From Actinomycetes bacterium (GTDB lineage: Bacteria; Actinomycetota; Acidimicrobiia; Acidimicrobiales; SZUA-35): a DNA stretch of 54,872 nt. The stretch is from positions 1 to 54,872 of the forward strand of contig JAJRXF010000196.1 in assembly GCA_024276425.1 (NCBI GenBank), in the 5' to 3' direction. The position numbers and the translations under genes were made by a program. This document shows positions 9,818 to 17,438 of this stretch, piece after piece. The notes beneath the pieces are model-generated. The model saw only the letters and a list, made by a program, of their open reading frames with translations, searched no databases and was not told the DNA's origin. How positions within the stretch are numbered: position 1 is the stretch's first letter; the number at the start of each line of letters is the position of its first letter.

Positions 9818-11461
9818 ATGGCCCGATGGACCTACGCCGATATTTGGGAGACGCTCGCTTATGTCCAACCCGGGCGAAGTGCCCTCGTTCATGGTGAGCG
9901 TCGAGTTTCCTGGCAAGCGTTCAGCGACCGAGCTGATGGCCTGGCTCGACACCTCTTGGATCATGGAGCCCGGCACCAGGACAAGGTTGCGTTCTATCTG
10001 CACAACGGGCCGGAGTATCTGGAGGCGTTCTTTGCCTGCTCGAAGGCTTCTCTCGTCCATGTCAATACCAACTTTCGCTACGGAAAAAGTGAGTTGGTGT
10101 ATCTCTGGAACAACGCCGATGCCATAGCCGCCATCTTCCACGGCAGCTTCGCTTCCATTGTGGAGGATGCTCGACCTGAGGTTCCCTCAATCAGGACATG
10201 GCTTTGGGTGGACGACGGGAGCGGCCCATGCCCAAAGTGGGCCCAACCTTACGAACAGGCAGTGGCCACCCCCAATAGCGGCCGGGTCCGAGGTAGCCAG
10301 GCTCGCAGTGGAAACGATTTGCTGTTGTTGTACACCGGCGGCACCACCGGCATGCCCAAGGGTGTCATGTGGCCCCAGCATGAACTCCTTATGGTGACCG
10401 ATGCCTCCAATGGAATTCGCCTTCCGCCGGAGCCCGACCTTGATGCCAATGGGTATTCGCCAGCGGTGCGCCAACGAATTGAGTCTCGGGCCGGGCCGAC
10501 AAGCATTCCGGCCTGTCCACTAATGCACGGCACCGGACTTTTCAACAGCATGAACACACTCTGCCTGGGTGGCACCATCGTCACCCTGACGGAGAGCCGA
10601 TTCTCAGTTACGGAGTTGTTCGACACCATCGAAGAGCATCGGGCCAAGAGCATCTTCATCGTTGGTGATGCCTTCGCCAAACCAATCCTGAATGCACTCG
10701 ACCGTGAACCCGATCGGTGGGATCTGTCGAGTCTTCGGGTGATTTTATCCAGTGGGGTGATGTGGGGAAATGAGTCGAAGCTGGGGCTGCTAGGCCACTA
10801 CCCCGACCTCATCCTGGTGGATGCCTACGGCTCATCCGAAGCCATGGGGGTCGGATCGTCAGTCTCCTCGAAGGGAACCGCGTCGGAGACTGCCTCCTTC
10901 AAACTGGGTGAGAACTCCATTGTCATCGACGACGATGGGAACCTGGTCCGGCCGGGATCGGGAGTAGTGGGACGGATTGGTGTTCGAGGTCACACCCCTT
11001 CTGGTTACTACAAGGATGAAGTCAAGACCGCAGCGATCTTCCCGGTCATAGACGGGGTGCGCTATGCGATCCCCGGCGACTATGCCACGGTGTCGGAGGA
11101 CGGCTCCATCTGCCTGCTGGGTAGGGGGTCGGTCTGTATTAACACCGCCGGGGAGAAGGTTTTTCCTGAAGAGGTTGAAGAGGCACTGAAACGAGTCAAC
11201 TCGGTCGAAGATGCCGTTGTGGTGGGACTGCCCGATGATCGCTTCGGCCAAACGGTCGCCGCGGTGGTTCAGGCACCGGCCGATCTTGCTCGGGGAGCCG
11301 CCATCGAGTCTGTCCGAGCAGAACTTGCTCATTACAAGGCACCCCGTCAACTGTTTGTGGTGCCAAACCTTGACCGGGCAGCCAACGGCAAAATCGACTA
11401 CCAACGCTGGGCCGACTATGCCGCGACGGAGGCGACCAGGTCGTCCCCCTCGGGCCCCTAG
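9818..11461 (+). CDS. Acyl-CoA synthetase (AMP-forming), copy 1
   Basis: An ANL-superfamily CoA ligase of 547 residues. Motifs in order: LLLYTGGTTGMPKGVMW (phosphate-binding loop), DAYGSSEAMG, then GRGSVCINTAGEKVFPEEVE, and the C-terminal catalytic lysine context ANGKIDYQRW. It activates a carboxylic acid as acyl-adenylate and transfers it to CoA. Close paralogues are often annotated FadD-like; the acid is unknown. I start at ATG 9818 (MARWTYADIWE) because it aligns with the start of the second copy (MAGWNFADLWE) and avoids overlap with pyc. The next gene, a close paralogue, begins 94 bp downstream, so this looks like an old tandem duplication. Confidence 0.92.
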   Translation: MARWTYADIWETLAYVQPGRSALVHGERRVSWQAFSDRADGLARHLLDHGARHQDKVAFYLHNGPEYLEAFFACSKASLVHVNTNFRYGKSELVYLWNNADAIAAIFHGSFASIVEDARPEVPSIRTWLWVDDGSGPCPKWAQPYEQAVATPNSGRVRGSQARSGNDLLLLYTGGTTGMPKGVMWPQHELLMVTDASNGIRLPPEPDLDANGYSPAVRQRIESRAGPTSIPACPLMHGTGLFNSMNTLCLGGTIVTLTESRFSVTELFDTIEEHRAKSIFIVGDAFAKPILNALDREPDRWDLSSLRVILSSGVMWGNESKLGLLGHYPDLILVDAYGSSEAMGVGSSVSSKGTASETASFKLGENSIVIDDDGNLVRPGSGVVGRIGVRGHTPSGYYKDEVKTAAIFPVIDGVRYAIPGDYATVSEDGSICLLGRGSVCINTAGEKVFPEEVEEALKRVNSVEDAVVVGLPDDRFGQTVAAVVQAPADLARGAAIESVRAELAHYKAPRQLFVVPNLDRAANGKIDYQRWADYAATEATRSSPSGP

Positions 11462-11555
11462 AATCTTCTCCACAGCCATCTTGGTCACCACATCGTTCAC
11501 CAGGTTGTGAATCGAGAATGTGACGAATGGCTCACCGATGAGCTAAACCTTGCCA

Positions 11556-13247
11556 ATGGCAGGATGGAACTTCGCAGACCTATGGGAACAATGCGCCACG
11601 ATTCGCGACCAGCAGCCGGCGCTGGTTCATGGTGACAAACAAGTGAGTTGGGCAGAGTTCAATCGTCGGGCCAACGGTCTGGCCACCACCATGTTGTCGG
11701 CTGGAGTTGAGCATCAAGACAAGGTGGCTCAGTACCTGTACAACTGCCCGGAATACTTGGAGGGGGTCTATGCCTGCTTTAAGGCTTCGTTGGTGCCGGT
11801 GAACACCAACTACCGTTACGCCGAGGCCGAACTTCGTTACCTGTGGGACAATTCCGATGCCGCGGTTGTCATGTTTGGGGCTTCCTTTACCCAGACGATT
11901 GAAACCATTCGTTCTGAGTGCCCCAAGGTGAAGCTTTGGCTCCATGTGGAGGACGGGACGGAACCTTGTCCAGAGTGGGCCACCCCGTGGGAGCACGCCT
12001 GTAGCGGTGGAACCGATACGAACGTCTCAGGTGCCTCGGTCGACCCCGATCGGGCCCGGTCAGGGGACGATTTGTGGTTCCTCTACACTGGTGGAACGAC
12101 CGGCATGCCCAAGGGAGTCATGTGGACCCAACACGATTTGTTGACGTTGTCCTCCCGCACCCATCCGCTTCCCCTCTCCGAGGGGGTGACCCTGGACGAC
12201 TTCGCTCGGAGCATCGTTGAGAACCCAGCGCCAGTAGTGCTGCCAGGCGCCCCATTGATGCACGGCACCGGCCATCTCGGCAGCCTTGGGCAGATCACCC
12301 GGGGTGGCACCGTGGTGACACTAACAAAACGTTCTTATGACGTGGTCGAGTTGTTGGACGCAGTCGAGGCCAACAGGGTCTCCACTCTGATCATTGTTGG
12401 TGATGTTTTTTGTCGACCCATCCTGGACGCGTTGGATGCCGAACCGAACCGATGGGATCTCTCCTCTATCGAACTTATGGTGAGTTCGGGGGTTATGTGG
12501 AGCCAGGAGGTCAAAGAAAGACTGTTGGAACACATGCCGACCATGGTGATCTTCGACGCCCTCAGTTCATCCGAGGCCCTGGGCATGGGCACCAGTTTCT
12601 CCTCCAAGGCGAACATCTCAACCACAGCCAAATTCGACCTTGGAGATCGGGCAGCAGTAATTCGTGATGATGGGGCTTTGGTCCAGCCCGGTTCTGGCGA
12701 TATAGGTCGACTGGGAGTGCAGGGCATCTTGCCGGTTGGGTATTACAAGGATAAGGCCAAGACCGCGGCCACGTTCCCCACAATCGACGGAGTCCGCTAT
12801 TCCCTTCCCGGAGACTACGCCACCATCGAGAGCGACGGCACTATTACCCTGCTGGGACGTGGTTCGGTTTGTATCAATACTGGCGGCGAAAAAGTGTTCC
12901 CGGAAGAGGTTGAGGAGGCTCTCAAGACCGATCCCGGTGTAGCAGATGCCATCGTCGTTGGCGTAGCCGACAAACGATTCGGGCAGCGTATTGTTGCCGT
13001 GGTTGAGCCTAGCTCTGGCCTTGGAGTTGACCCTCAGCTACTCATTGACCGAACAAAAGGGACACTGGCACACTACAAGGCTCCCAAGGAAGTATTGGTT
13101 GTCGACTCACTGACCAGGGCCGCCAACGGCAAAATCGACTACAAGAAGTGGTCGGCCTATGCCACCGAGCACAGCGAAAACGACACCGAGCACAGCGAAA
13201 ACGACACCGAGCACAGCGAAAACGACACCGAGCACAGCAAGCTATGA
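11556..13247 (+). CDS. Acyl-CoA synthetase (AMP-forming), copy 2 with repeat tail
   Basis: A 563-residue paralogue of the preceding gene with the same motifs: LYTGGTTGMPKGVMW, FDALSSSEALGMG, CINTGGEKVFPEEVEEAL, and ANGKIDYKKW. The enzymatic domain ends at about residue 535. After it comes a tail of repeated TEHSEND heptads that copy 1 lacks; it is probably disordered and highly charged, and arose by slippage of a 21-bp unit. Translation starts at ATG 11556 (MAGWNFADLWE), six bases inside a TTG-initiated frame. The stop overlaps the start of the next gene (ATGA, 13244-13247), so the two are translationally coupled and their products probably act together. Confidence 0.92.
   Translation: MAGWNFADLWEQCATIRDQQPALVHGDKQVSWAEFNRRANGLATTMLSAGVEHQDKVAQYLYNCPEYLEGVYACFKASLVPVNTNYRYAEAELRYLWDNSDAAVVMFGASFTQTIETIRSECPKVKLWLHVEDGTEPCPEWATPWEHACSGGTDTNVSGASVDPDRARSGDDLWFLYTGGTTGMPKGVMWTQHDLLTLSSRTHPLPLSEGVTLDDFARSIVENPAPVVLPGAPLMHGTGHLGSLGQITRGGTVVTLTKRSYDVVELLDAVEANRVSTLIIVGDVFCRPILDALDAEPNRWDLSSIELMVSSGVMWSQEVKERLLEHMPTMVIFDALSSSEALGMGTSFSSKANISTTAKFDLGDRAAVIRDDGALVQPGSGDIGRLGVQGILPVGYYKDKAKTAATFPTIDGVRYSLPGDYATIESDGTITLLGRGSVCINTGGEKVFPEEVEEALKTDPGVADAIVVGVADKRFGQRIVAVVEPSSGLGVDPQLLIDRTKGTLAHYKAPKEVLVVDSLTRAANGKIDYKKWSAYATEHSENDTEHSENDTEHSENDTEHSKL
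13164..13238 (+). repeat. 21-bp tandem repeat, 3 full copies plus 12 bp
   Basis: The unit ACCGAGCACAGCGAAAACGA+C is repeated without mismatch at 13164-13184, 13185-13205 and 13206-13226, followed by the first 12 bp of a fourth copy. It is in frame and encodes the TEHSEND repeats at the end of acyl-CoA synthetase copy 2. Perfect identity suggests a recent origin and likely length variation between strains. Confidence 0.97.
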
Positions 13248-14278
13248 GCCCAGGCCAAGATGTCGCCAGAGGAACCTCGGAGTTAGCGAACCCGGACTAT
13301 ATAGCCGAGACCCTTCGTCTCTATGACGGTCTTGGGTATCCGGCCTATCACTGGGCGGAGCGCACCGAGCCATCGGCCTTTGTGCCCATTGACAAACCAC
13401 TGTCGGAGTGCAGCGTCATGTTGGTCGGATCTGGAGGGCTCTACGTCAGGGGACAGATCGCTCTGCACACTAAGGATGACACCTCGATTCGTCTGATCCC
13501 GGCGGATACGCCAACAACGGACCTGCGTATCAACCACTTTGCCTATGACGCCACTGATGCTCGGCAAGATCCAAACTGCGTCTTCCCCCTCGGGCGGCTC
13601 CGCCAACTGGCCGCTGACGGGTCGATTGGTACGGTGAGCGACCCGGCCATCGGGTTCATGGGAGGCATCTACTCAACTCGCCGAGTGCTGGCCGAGACCT
13701 CCGAGTACATCCTGGACCAGGTGACCAAGGCCCAACCAGACATCGTTTTGTTGGTACCAGTTTGACCAGTTTGCCACCAGTCGGTCGGTCTGATCGCACG
13801 CCACCTGGAAGCCAACGGATTTGCCACCGTCGGGCTGAGTTCGGCTCGGTCCATCACCGAACGGGTGAGTCCCGCCCGCTCCGTGGTGGTGGATTTTCCT
13901 CTTGGCCATACTGCGGGACCACCAGATGATGAGGCGACCCAACGCTCGATCTTGCTTGAGGCGTTGACTGCTGCGACCAAAATGGATGGCCCCGGCTCGG
14001 TCGTACAACTCAACTACCGCTGGATCGACGACGACTGGAAGTCCGACCCCCTGTCATGGCGGCGCCGCCGGCAGAGTTCTTCTTCCGGCTCGTCGTCTCA
14101 CTCTGTTGCCCGTCACTCTGTTGCCCAGCCGTCCCAAGACCAATCGGCCGATACCCGAACGCCGCGTAGCACAAGACCCTCCTATCAGAATCCCCTCGAT
14201 GAGGCCGAGGCGCTTCGCCGGGACACTGCTGATCAGTGCCTGGTCTGCATCGGGTGGGATCCCACCGGTCCATCATGA
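13244..14278 (+). CDS. GrdB/PrdB-like candidate selenoprotein read through an in-frame TGA
   Basis: One frame runs from ATG 13244 to TGA 14276-14278, interrupted only by TGA 13763-13765 (codon 174). Before it the protein matches the glycine/sarcosine/betaine/D-proline reductase selenoprotein-B-like family (DTPTTDLRINHFAYDATDAR, DPNCVFPLGRLRQLA, GFMGGIYSTRR, IVLLVPV). Directly after the TGA it continues with PVCHQSVGLIARHLEANG, the expected sequence, so the site reads V-P-V-[TGA]-P-V-C. From my memory of the family, homologues have Cys or Sec here, giving a redox CxxC/UxxC. Reading TGA as selenocysteine gives 344 residues. The last 90 are Ser/Arg-rich and low-complexity. ATGA overlaps join it to both neighbours, as expected of an intact operon gene. 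The alternative is a TGC-to-TGA nonsense mutation, giving a 173-residue truncated protein. No sel gene lies in the window, so decoding capacity is unknown. Confidence 0.7.
13763..13793 (+). promoter_or_regulatory. Putative selenocysteine UGA codon with weak SECIS-like hairpin
   Basis: The TGA at 13763-13765 is followed by CAG (13778-13780), the loop TCGGTCGGT (13781-13789) and CTG (13790-13792), giving a short stem-loop with GG 18-19 nt after the codon. That is within the distance range of bacterial SECIS apical loops. The stem is only 3 perfect pairs, extendable with mismatches, so the structural support is weak. The TGA also sits in a 9-nt near-repeat, CCAGTTTGA/CCAGTTTGC (13757-13774), encoding PV[U]PVC. 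Confidence 0.35.
14099..14128 (+). repeat. 15-bp tandem duplication in the candidate selenoprotein gene
   Basis: CACTCTGTTGCCCGT is followed directly by CACTCTGTTGCCCAG (14 of 15 bases shared in the two units apart from one base near the end). It encodes HSVAR-HSVAQ in the low-complexity C-terminal tail and keeps the frame. Confidence 0.9.
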
Positions 14279-15348
14279 AACGACAGGGCACAATACTGGC
14301 TCGGTTCTTGCTGTTTGTTGCTTTCGTGCCTGCTATGACAGTGTTTGGCTCGGTGCCAACGAGCGCCCAAGTACCGGGCCTCGATTTCACCAACACTGGT
14401 TGTGAGGGGTACTCCGACAGCGTCGCTCGCCTCTACACCGCTGGATTGAACCGAACACCGGAGCGCGGTGGCTTTGAGTACTGGATGCAGCAATACACGC
14501 TCGGGAGAATCAGCTTGATGGGAATGGCTGACTTCTTCGCCTCAAGCCCAGAGTTCACCACCAACTACGGGTCTCTCACCCAGGAAGAGTTCATCAGACA
14601 GATCTACCGGAACATCCTGGGCCGAGAGGGTGAACCAGAAGGTGTCGCCTATTGGGCCGTCCTTATGACCAATGGGCTGACCCGCGGGAATCTCCTGGTG
14701 TTGTTCTCCGAGTCCACCGAGAACATCAACCGATCCGGCACCGCCGCACCGACCCTCGGCGTGTTCAACAATGGGCTTGACCAACCCTGGTCCTGCGGCG
14801 GCTGGGCCCCGGAACATCCTGATCCGGTCGTAGTGGTCGGGGTCGGAGACCAGGTCGTGAATGTTGACAAGCCCAATGACTACTACCTGGCCGACATCAC
14901 CTATGACGGTGGTGGGCACTTCGCTATCTGGTCCTATGACGCCGCCGGGAATCGAATCGACCTGCTCGCCAACACGGTCGGGTCATACCAAGGCCGCGTG
15001 ACGGTTGACATTCGGGACAACGAGGACACAGCCGCACTCGAAGTAACCGCTTCGGGACCCTGGTCGGTGACCTACTATCCCTTCAGTGCTGCCCGAGTAG
15101 AAGCAGCCTCTGTCATCACCGGATCCGGGGACGACGTGTTCCTTCTAACTCCTCAAACCACTGGGCTGACAATCGGGGAGTTCTCCACCAACGGCGATGG
15201 ATACTTCGGTGTATGGGGATGGGGGGACAGGGGCAGAGACCTCCTGGTGAACAAGGTGGGCCCCTACACTGGTCAGACCGTTATTGAACCAGGTACTGGG
15301 CTGTTTGAGGTAAGCGCTGACGGGCCTTGGTCAATCACCATTGAGTGA
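14275..15348 (+). CDS. Secreted DUF4214 protein with two C-terminal beta-rich repeats
   Basis: The 357-residue product begins with a signal peptide (MKRQGTILARFLLFVAFVPA, cleavage probably after the SAQ near residue 33). A DUF4214 region follows, with two copies of its pattern: RLYTAGLNRTPERGGFEYW and RQIYRNILGREGEPEGVAYW (about residues 50-135). DUF4214 domains occur in exported and S-layer-like proteins; their function is not settled. The C-terminal half holds two related beta-rich units, each ending in a GPWSVTYY or GPWSITIE strand (about residues 205-275 and 285-357). The ATG overlaps the stop of the candidate selenoprotein gene (ATGA at 14275-14278), tying an exported protein to a cytoplasmic CoA-ligase operon, which is unexpected. 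Confidence 0.82.
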   Translation: MKRQGTILARFLLFVAFVPAMTVFGSVPTSAQVPGLDFTNTGCEGYSDSVARLYTAGLNRTPERGGFEYWMQQYTLGRISLMGMADFFASSPEFTTNYGSLTQEEFIRQIYRNILGREGEPEGVAYWAVLMTNGLTRGNLLVLFSESTENINRSGTAAPTLGVFNNGLDQPWSCGGWAPEHPDPVVVVGVGDQVVNVDKPNDYYLADITYDGGGHFAIWSYDAAGNRIDLLANTVGSYQGRVTVDIRDNEDTAALEVTASGPWSVTYYPFSAARVEAASVITGSGDDVFLLTPQTTGLTIGEFSTNGDGYFGVWGWGDRGRDLLVNKVGPYTGQTVIEPGTGLFEVSADGPWSITIE

Positions 15349-15529
15349 CCTGCCACAGACTGCCGGTTGCGGAGTCTCACAACGGTCCGCGACCAGCCGG
15401 AAAGTTAACCTTGTCGCCTCGTTAGTTTGGGTCAGGGCGTCCTATGCTCGGGCGACCAGACAACGATGCAAGAACTGGACGCTCACAAAGCAAACATCGA
15501 GTGACCACGAAAGTAGACGGAGAACAGCC

Positions 15530-16429
15530 ATGGCAGAACTCGGATTCGAAGGAAAAGTAGCGATCATCACCGGTGCTGGCGGCGGCCTTGGCCGCGAGCA
15601 CGCTCTGGAGTTCGCTCGTCGCGGGGCTCGGGTAGTCGTCAATGACCTTGGTGGTTCTGTGGACGGAACTGGCGATGGATCTACCAGCCCAGCCCAAGGC
15701 GTTGTGGCTGAGATTGAAGCTCTTGGTGGCGAGGCCGTGGCCAACGGAGACTCGGTTGCCTCCAAGGAGGGCGGGGAGGCCATTGTTCAAACTGCAATCG
15801 ATGCATTCGGCCAGGTCGACATCGTGGTCAACAATGCTGGCATTCTGCGGGACAAAAGTTTCCACAATATGACCGAGGAGATGCTCACTCTGGTCCTGGA
15901 TGTCCACCTGCGTGGTGCCATGTATGTTACCCAACCCGCATGGATCCGGATGCGGGAGCAGGGCTCGGGAGCCATCATTAACACGTCGTCGAGTTCGGGA
16001 CTTCTGGGTAACTTTGGCCAGGCCAACTACGGCGCAGCCAAGATGGGTCTGGTCGGATTTACTCGGGTCTTGGCCCAGGAGGGCGCCAAGTACAACATTC
16101 GGGCCAATGCTATTGCCCCGGTGGCCAAGACTCGTATGACCGAAGAGTTGCTCGGCGCCATGTCCGAACAACTCGACCCCAAGCTGGTTACTCCCGTGGT
16201 CGTCTACCTGGCTCATGATGATTGCCCTACCACCGGTTGTGTCTATTCCGCCGCAGGGGGAACAGTTGCCAAGTACTTCATTGGCCTCACGCCGGGAACC
16301 GCGCGAGGTCAAGAGATCACCGTTGAAACCGTTCGTGATGACTGGGATGACATCAACAACGAGGACGGCTACATCGTGCCAGCGAGTCCTGCCGATGAAT
16401 TCGCCAAGCTCATGAGCCAGTGGACCTGA
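15530..16429 (+). CDS. SDR-family (R)-3-hydroxyacyl-CoA dehydrogenase-like enzyme
   Basis: A 299-residue short-chain dehydrogenase with the cofactor motif TGAGGGLGREHALEFARRGA, NNAG (VVNNAGILRDKSFHNMTEE), and the catalytic S/Y/K set (NTSSSSGLLGN, then QANYGAAKMGLVGF). The insertion VVNDLGGSVDGTGDGSTSPA after the second strand is typical of the dehydrogenase domain of peroxisomal multifunctional enzyme 2, which oxidises (R)-3-hydroxyacyl-CoA with NAD+. That pairs logically with MaoC-type hydratases. ATG 15530 has GGAG at good spacing (ACGGAGAACAGCC) and is preferred over the 63-codon upstream extension, which overlaps the previous gene. A 181-bp gap separates it from the DUF4214 gene, so it probably has its own promoter. 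Confidence 0.9.
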   Translation: MAELGFEGKVAIITGAGGGLGREHALEFARRGARVVVNDLGGSVDGTGDGSTSPAQGVVAEIEALGGEAVANGDSVASKEGGEAIVQTAIDAFGQVDIVVNNAGILRDKSFHNMTEEMLTLVLDVHLRGAMYVTQPAWIRMREQGSGAIINTSSSSGLLGNFGQANYGAAKMGLVGFTRVLAQEGAKYNIRANAIAPVAKTRMTEELLGAMSEQLDPKLVTPVVVYLAHDDCPTTGCVYSAAGGTVAKYFIGLTPGTARGQEITVETVRDDWDDINNEDGYIVPASPADEFAKLMSQWT

Positions 16430-16442
16430 GCCTCACATTACG

Positions 16443-16979
16443 TTGAAGCTGGTGCAACTTCGCAAACTGGCGACCGCCTTTGACGATCGAGCCGAAAGAC
16501 TTTTTGTTCCGCTGAGGGGGAACAAGACGGCTGAGCGCGTCTTCTACGCCGCGAGCCATGCCGCGGAGTTCTCCGCTTGTTGGCACGCAGTGTCTGCCAC
16601 CATGGCCCTGGCTAACCCATCTCTGCGACCGCACGCAGCACGGCTTACCGTGGCCCTCGGGGTCGAATCCGTGCTGGTCAACGGGATGATCAAGCCTCTG
16701 TTCAAACGACGGCGACCCGAACTGATCGTGGGTGCTCCAACCCTACGCCGACCCAAAACGTCGAGCTTTCCTAGTGGTCATGCCAGTTCTGCGGCCATGG
16801 CCGCTGTTCTGCTCAGTGATGCAGTGCCCGAATTGCGGCCACTATGGTGGACCGCATCAATCGTCGTGGGCACGAGCGGCATCTACACCCGAATGCATCA
16901 CGGAACGGACGTGGCTGCGGGCGGGCTCTTGGGAGCGGCCCTCGGTGCGATCCTCAGGCAGACCGCGCCGATTCGCTGA
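16443..16979 (+). CDS. PAP2-superfamily membrane phosphatase
   Basis: About 178 residues with the three phosphatase motifs: KPLFKRRRPE (motif 1), SFPSGHASSAAM (motif 2, PSGH) and SGIYTRMHHGTDVAAG (motif 3, R-x-H-x4-D pattern). Hydrophobic segments flank them. Family members dephosphorylate phosphatidic acid, diacylglycerol pyrophosphate or polyprenyl phosphates at the membrane. Translation starts at TTG 16443 or the nearby GTG 16452. The gene lies 13 bp after the SDR gene. Its TGA stop is the first element of a pentanucleotide repeat tract. Confidence 0.87.
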   Translation: MKLVQLRKLATAFDDRAERLFVPLRGNKTAERVFYAASHAAEFSACWHAVSATMALANPSLRPHAARLTVALGVESVLVNGMIKPLFKRRRPELIVGAPTLRRPKTSSFPSGHASSAAMAAVLLSDAVPELRPLWWTASIVVGTSGIYTRMHHGTDVAAGGLLGAALGAILRQTAPIR

Positions 16980-17015
16980 GATGAGATGAGATGAGATGAG
17001 ATGAGATGAGATGAG
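16977..17015 (+). repeat. Pentanucleotide microsatellite (ATGAG)n
   Basis: Seven perfect ATGAG units at 16981-17015 are preceded by TGAG (16977-16980), whose TGA is the stop codon of the PAP2 gene. Because the unit is 5 bp, unit-number changes would not move that stop but would alter the spacer to the convergent small gene ending at 17021. Confidence 0.97.
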
Positions 17016-17020
17016 GCGCT

Positions 17021-17203
17021 CTACTCGACCGATTCCATGACCTCGAACCCACTCAGCAGCATCCGCACATCGAGCAGTAGGTTTGTAACCTCTGAGGTCG
17101 ACACCATCTGACGGTCGGTCATACCTCCGAGACCGGCATCAATCATGTCCATAACTTCTTCGATTCTGGTGAGATCTTGGAGATCCATTGAGCGAGTGTC
17201 CAT
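17021..17203 (-). CDS. Small acidic helical hypothetical protein (60 aa)
   Basis: A 60-residue frame with protein-like composition: DLQDLTRIEEVMDMIDAGLGG, then SEVTNLLLDVRMLLSGFEVM. It is predicted to be two amphipathic helices, acidic, with no transmembrane segment. I do not recognise the family. It starts at ATG 17203 and ends 6 bp from the microsatellite, convergent with the PAP2 gene. Absence of other good frames here and sensible codon choice are the only support. Confidence 0.5.
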   Translation of the reverse strand: MDTRSMDLQDLTRIEEVMDMIDAGLGGMTDRQMVSTSEVTNLLLDVRMLLSGFEVMESVE

Positions 17204-17207
17204 TCCG

Positions 17208-17438
17208 ATGCGCCGCGGGGCATCTGGTTGGCGTACGAAGGGTGAATTGGATCTCCCATCCTACCGAGATCTCGCGCGATGCGCCGAGTCTTTTGGCATA
17301 GAGTCAATGTCCGAATATGCTGCGCTCTATGTGCAAGCAGTCATCAGTGGCGACCAGCATGGCCTGCTCATTCGTCGAACCATTCAGCCCCGTTTGTTCT
17401 CGACGACGCCGGATCAAGCCTCGTGTCTGACCACCTAG
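17208..17438 (+). CDS. Possible small hypothetical protein upstream of the Mug-type gene
   Basis: A 76-codon frame from ATG 17208 encodes a protein-like stretch (SYRDLARCAESFGIES, SEYAALYVQAVISGDQ) and stops at TAG 17436-17438. It overlaps the likely start of the glycosylase gene in a different frame, so it may be a coupled small gene or the 5' part of that gene after a frameshift. No family was recognised and no strong ribosome-binding site is seen. Confidence 0.3.
   Translation: MRRGASGWRTKGELDLPSYRDLARCAESFGIESMSEYAALYVQAVISGDQHGLLIRRTIQPRLFSTTPDQASCLTT

Noticed and set aside
13164-13238. Short regular repeats as a CRISPR array
   Set aside because: Units are directly adjacent without spacers, in frame and coding; no cas genes.
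13148-13243. Upstream extension of the GrdB-like frame through the 21-bp repeats (HRAQRKR repeats)
   Set aside because: It overlaps the coding frame of the acyl-CoA synthetase tail; ATG 13244 with an ATGA overlap is the natural start.
15341-15529. 63-codon N-terminal extension of the SDR gene
   Set aside because: The extension has no family similarity, overlaps the preceding stop, and ATG 15530 has a good ribosome-binding site.
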